This document shows, in pieces, positions 5,851-7,812 of a stretch of DNA of 7,812 nt. This DNA is from Spirochaetales bacterium. GTDB taxonomy: Bacteria > Spirochaetota > Spirochaetia > Sphaerochaetales > Sphaerochaetaceae. Location of the stretch: the NCBI GenBank assembly GCA_017614625.1, contig JAGABK010000098.1, positions 1 to 7,812 of the forward strand. The letters run 5' to 3'. Each line of letters opens with the position of its first letter. Within the stretch, counting starts at the first letter, position 1. The notes below the pieces were generated by a model. It saw only the letters and a list, made by a program, of their open reading frames with translations. It searched no databases and was not told the origin of the DNA. The position numbers and the translations under genes are program-made.

Positions 5851-6460
5851 ACTTCTTCAGATCGACCCTGCCGTCGATGACTTCGATTCCTTCCGCCTCC
5901 AGAAGCCTCTGCTGGGCCCCCGCTCCGCCGAAGGCGAACTCACCCGAAAGCTCTCCTTTCGAGTTCACGACACGGAAACATGGGATTGTGCCCGGTTCGG
6001 GATTCCTGTGCAGGGCATTTCCCACTGCCCTGGCCATCTTCCTGTCGCCTGCCATTCCGGCCACCTGCGCATAAGTCGCCACCCGGCCGCAGGGAATCTT
6101 CCTCACGGCCTCGTAGATTCTTTTCGACGGGTTGTCCGATATCAGGGCGTAGCTGTCGCTGATCATCAGCCTGATGTACTTTTCGGGAATGCTGCCGTCA
6201 AGGATGATTGTGTTCCAGTGCTCCTTGTTCTGGTGGTAGCCCGGGATGACCGAATCGAAGGCATCACGCCAGGCACGGGCCTTGTCGGGCTCCGCCTTTA
6301 CGTTGAGATTGACATAGCCTCCCCGCTCGTATGTCCAGAGGAAGGCCTTGTTGTTTCCGGCGAAACGCACCAGCTGCCAGTTGTTGTCGTGAAACGGTGC
6401 ATCCAGATAGGTGTCGGGAAACGACAATCCGTACGTGAGTGCCTGTTCTCTTGTTCTCAT
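5828..6460 (-). CDS. MmcQ/YjbR domain fused to an O6-alkylguanine-DNA alkyltransferase-like domain
   Basis: The gene encodes 210 aa; GGGGAG at 6472-6477 supports the start. Residues ~1-105 match the MmcQ/YjbR (DUF419) family, with the conserved parts FPDTYLDAPF, a Trp/Tyr-containing strand pair (LWTYERGGYVNLNVKAEP) and the family-typical YHQNKEHWNTIILDGSIP. Residues ~113-195 are the DNA-binding/active-site domain of O6-alkylguanine-DNA alkyltransferases. Y130 (VATYAQVA) corresponds to the Tyr next to the flipped base, and R144 in ARAVGNAL to the arginine finger. C161 in I-P-C-F-R-V corresponds to the alkyl-acceptor Cys, and E190 to the Glu of the Cys-His-Glu relay. The usual His after the Cys is Phe162. 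The Cys is kept, unlike ATL proteins (Trp or Ala there), so alkyl transfer may persist but weakened. Role: probable repair or sensing of O6-alkylguanine. It overlaps the esterase start by 23 or 11 bases. Confidence 0.88.
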   Translation of the reverse strand: MRTREQALTYGLSFPDTYLDAPFHDNNWQLVRFAGNNKAFLWTYERGGYVNLNVKAEPDKARAWRDAFDSVIPGYHQNKEHWNTIILDGSIPEKYIRLMISDSYALISDNPSKRIYEAVRKIPCGRVATYAQVAGMAGDRKMARAVGNALHRNPEPGTIPCFRVVNSKGELSGEFAFGGAGAQQRLLEAEGIEVIDGRVDLKKYGIEDEL

Positions 6461-6519
6461 GATTCGATTGTCTCCCCATCCCCGGATTGTTGCAATAGAA
6501 AACAGGGAAATACTGCTGT

Positions 6520-6547
6520 TTCATAGCTTTTTTCTTATCCTTGTCAT
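6520..6547 (-). promoter_or_regulatory. Candidate promoter of the alkyltransferase-esterase unit
   Basis: On the minus strand, a -35 ATGACA (plus 6542-6547; 5 of 6), a 16-base spacer and a -10 TATGAA (plus 6520-6525; 4 of 6) give a leader of about 50 bases ending in GGGGAG. It lies just beside the divergent GH3 promoter. Confidence 0.35.
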
Positions 6548-6555
6548 CTGTTTCC

Positions 6556-6576
6556 ATGATATACTCAGGATATCAT
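6556..6576. promoter_or_regulatory. 21-bp palindrome over the GH3 promoter; candidate operator
   Basis: ATGATAT (6556-6562) and ATATCAT (6570-6576) are perfect inverted arms. Within the 7-base centre CT/AG also pairs, so 9 of 10 symmetric pairs match around position 6566. The palindrome covers the -10 and the predicted start point of the GH3 gene, the classic place for a repressor. A direct repeat, TCAGGATAT at 6565-6573 and 6576-6584 (11-bp period), overlaps its right half. A sugar-responsive regulator is likely but unidentified. Confidence 0.5.
6557..6565 (+). promoter_or_regulatory. Extended -10 promoter of the GH3 gene
   Basis: TGATATACT is TG-n followed by TATACT, an extended -10 with 5 of 6 hexamer matches. 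TTGTCA at 6541-6546 looks like a -35 but is only 13 bases away, too close; extended -10 promoters can work without one. The predicted start is near 6572, giving a leader of about 32 bases that includes GGAGAAG (6595-6601) before the ATG. Confidence 0.55.
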
Positions 6577-6603
6577 CAGGATATTGCCAAACCGGAGAAG
6601 ATT

Positions 6604-7812
6604 ATGGAACTTTTTGACTATGAGAAGAAACACCTTGAACTGATCCACGGCACGCTGGCCGAATGCACCGTCCTTCTTAGAAGCGACGGGTCCTTCCCCC
6701 TTCCGTCACCCTGTGAGATCGCCGCCTACGGCAGCGGAGTCAGGAAGACCGTCAAGGGAGGAACGGGTTCCGGAGAAGTCAACTCCAGGTTCTTCGTCAA
6801 CGTCGAACAGGGCCTCGAGGAGGCCGGTTTCAAGATCACCACGAAGGACTGGCTGGACGCCTACGACAGCACCCTGGAGCAGGCCAGGCAGGATTTCATA
6901 AAGGAAATCAGACGCCAGGCGCGCGAAAGCGGCGAGCCGGCGTACATCTTCTGTCTGGGAAAGACGATGAAGGTGCCCGAATACGACATCCCGGTCGAAA
7001 AGAACGCTCAGGTCTGCATCTACGTCCTCTCGAGGAACTCCGGAGAGGGAGACGACCGAAAGCCTGAGAAAGGCGACGTGTTCCTCACAGATTCCGAGAC
7101 ACGCGACATCCTGAAGCTGAACTCGATTTATGAGAAGTTCATGCTCGTCCTCAACACAGGCGGACCGGTGGACCTCAGCGCCCTGGGCGAAGTGAAGAAC
7201 ATCCTCCTTCTCTCCCAGCTGGGAGTCGAGACGGGAACGGCCCTGGCAGAGATCCTCCTGGGCAGGCAGAACCCGTCGGGAAAGCTGGCCACCACATGGG
7301 CTGCATGGGAAGACTACCAGACAATCGGAGATTTCGGCGGAAGCGACGACACGGACTACCGCGAGGGAGTCTATGTCGGATACAGGTATTTCGACAGCGT
7401 CGGAAAGGCCCCCACATTCCCCTTCGGCTTCGGCCTCTCGTACACGACCTTCAGCCTGGAGCCCTATCCGGTGGAGGAAAAGGAAGGACAGCTTACTATC
7501 CCGGTGCGCGTGAAGAACACGGGAAAACATGCGGGAAAGGAAGTGGTCCAGATTTACGTCTCGGCCCCTCAGGGGAAGCTCGGAAAGCCCTATCAGGACC
7601 TTGCAGCATTTGAGAAAACAATGACCTTGGAGCCCGGAGAGACCCAGAATCTTTCAATCATATTCGATATCCGGGACATTGCTTCCTTCAGCGAACAGCT
7701 GTCCGCCTACGTCCTTGAGAAAGGCAGTTACGTTATCCGCATGGGATCCTCCAGCGTGAGCACCGTCCCCGTCGCGGTCGTCGAACTGGACGAGGACGCG
7801 GTGGTCAGGAAG
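6604..7812 (+). CDS. Glycoside hydrolase family 3 beta-glucosidase with reversed domain order, 3' truncated by window
   Basis: The frame is open for 403 codons from the ATG at 6604 (ribosome-binding site GGAGAAG, 6595-6601) to the window edge. There is no signal peptide, so the enzyme is cytoplasmic. Residues ~10-285 match the GH3 C-terminal (alpha/beta sandwich) domain: LLRSDGSFPLP near the start, SRNSGEGDDR (143-152) carrying Glu148, the position usually assigned as general acid/base in this group, NPSGKLATTW (223-232), and GYRYFD...FPFGFGLSYTTF (259-283). An Fn3-like domain follows (~299-385; NTGKHAGKEVVQIYVSAP). In most GH3 enzymes the TIM-barrel domain with the Asp nucleophile comes first; here it is absent from the N-terminus and must lie downstream, as in the permuted enzymes known from Ruminococcus and Butyrivibrio. 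It would cleave imported beta-glucosides or xylosides; specificity cannot be read. Confidence 0.88.
   Translation, partial: MELFDYEKKHLELIHGTLAECTVLLRSDGSFPLPSPCEIAAYGSGVRKTVKGGTGSGEVNSRFFVNVEQGLEEAGFKITTKDWLDAYDSTLEQARQDFIKEIRRQARESGEPAYIFCLGKTMKVPEYDIPVEKNAQVCIYVLSRNSGEGDDRKPEKGDVFLTDSETRDILKLNSIYEKFMLVLNTGGPVDLSALGEVKNILLLSQLGVETGTALAEILLGRQNPSGKLATTWAAWEDYQTIGDFGGSDDTDYREGVYVGYRYFDSVGKAPTFPFGFGLSYTTFSLEPYPVEEKEGQLTIPVRVKNTGKHAGKEVVQIYVSAPQGKLGKPYQDLAAFEKTMTLEPGETQNLSIIFDIRDIASFSEQLSAYVLEKGSYVIRMGSSSVSTVPVAVVELDEDAVVRK

Noticed and set aside
5768..6526. 252-codon plus-strand frame opposite the alkyltransferase
   Set aside because: The opposite strand has unmistakable MmcQ and alkyltransferase motifs, and this frame shows none.
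6264..6557. 97-codon minus-strand frame starting METDDKDKKK
   Set aside because: The start looks plausible, but the frame runs into the alkyltransferase gene out of frame and becomes low-complexity; the region before 6460 is better explained as promoter and leader.
6706..7530. 274-codon minus-strand frame opposite the GH3 gene
   Set aside because: The plus strand carries GH3 signatures throughout, so this frame is a codon-bias shadow.

Overview
The window looks like chromosomal DNA from a diderm (outer-membrane) bacterium with a moderately high G+C content. Three signs point to the outer membrane: two small secreted beta-barrel-like proteins, a patatin fused to an outer-membrane barrel, and a C-terminal aromatic residue on one of the barrels. 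Shine-Dalgarno motifs of the AGGAGAG type and ordinary sigma70-like promoters argue against Bacteroidota. The overall style suggests a host-associated Spirochaetota (Sphaerochaeta/Treponema-like), but that placement is inference with moderate confidence. I see no integrase, insertion sequence, tRNA, CRISPR array or phage gene, so this reads as an ordinary gene-dense region of short transcription units with frequent strand switches.

Layout. Positions 1-91 (-) hold the first codons of a DAK2/FakA-like protein cut by the window edge, with a well-formed promoter placed so that the mRNA would be leaderless. Positions 168-1441 (-) hold two unrecognised secreted beta-barrel-like proteins; a perfect inverted repeat sits beside the promoter of the second. 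Divergent from them, 1570-3708 (+) encodes a secreted patatin-like phospholipase with a C-terminal 16-strand-type barrel. It ends at a bidirectional terminator shared with a small four-helix membrane protein (3780-4187, -). At 4286-5068 (+) is a PHP-family (HisJ-like) phosphoesterase, again without a Shine-Dalgarno and with an extended -10 seven bases from its ATG. The gap to the next convergent unit contains a 9-bp tandem repeat of six units.

Positions 5155-6460 (-) form a two-gene overlapping unit. The first gene is a MmcQ/YjbR domain fused to an O6-alkylguanine-DNA alkyltransferase-like domain, with PCFRV replacing the usual PCHRV. The second is an alpha/beta-hydrolase esterase. Divergent from it, 6604-7812 (+) begins a cytoplasmic glycoside hydrolase family 3 enzyme with reversed domain order (C-terminal-type domain first); the catalytic barrel domain lies beyond the window. 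Its promoter has an extended -10 embedded in a near-perfect 21-bp palindrome, a good candidate operator.

Functional links. The outer-membrane genes (168-3708) may all act at the cell surface, but nothing shows a shared pathway. The GH3 enzyme implies import and intracellular hydrolysis of plant or host beta-glycosides. I do not see a convincing new multi-gene system. The points most worth following are the possible leaderless genes, the POTRA-less patatin barrel, the altered alkyltransferase active site, the 9-bp repeat and the GH3 operator.
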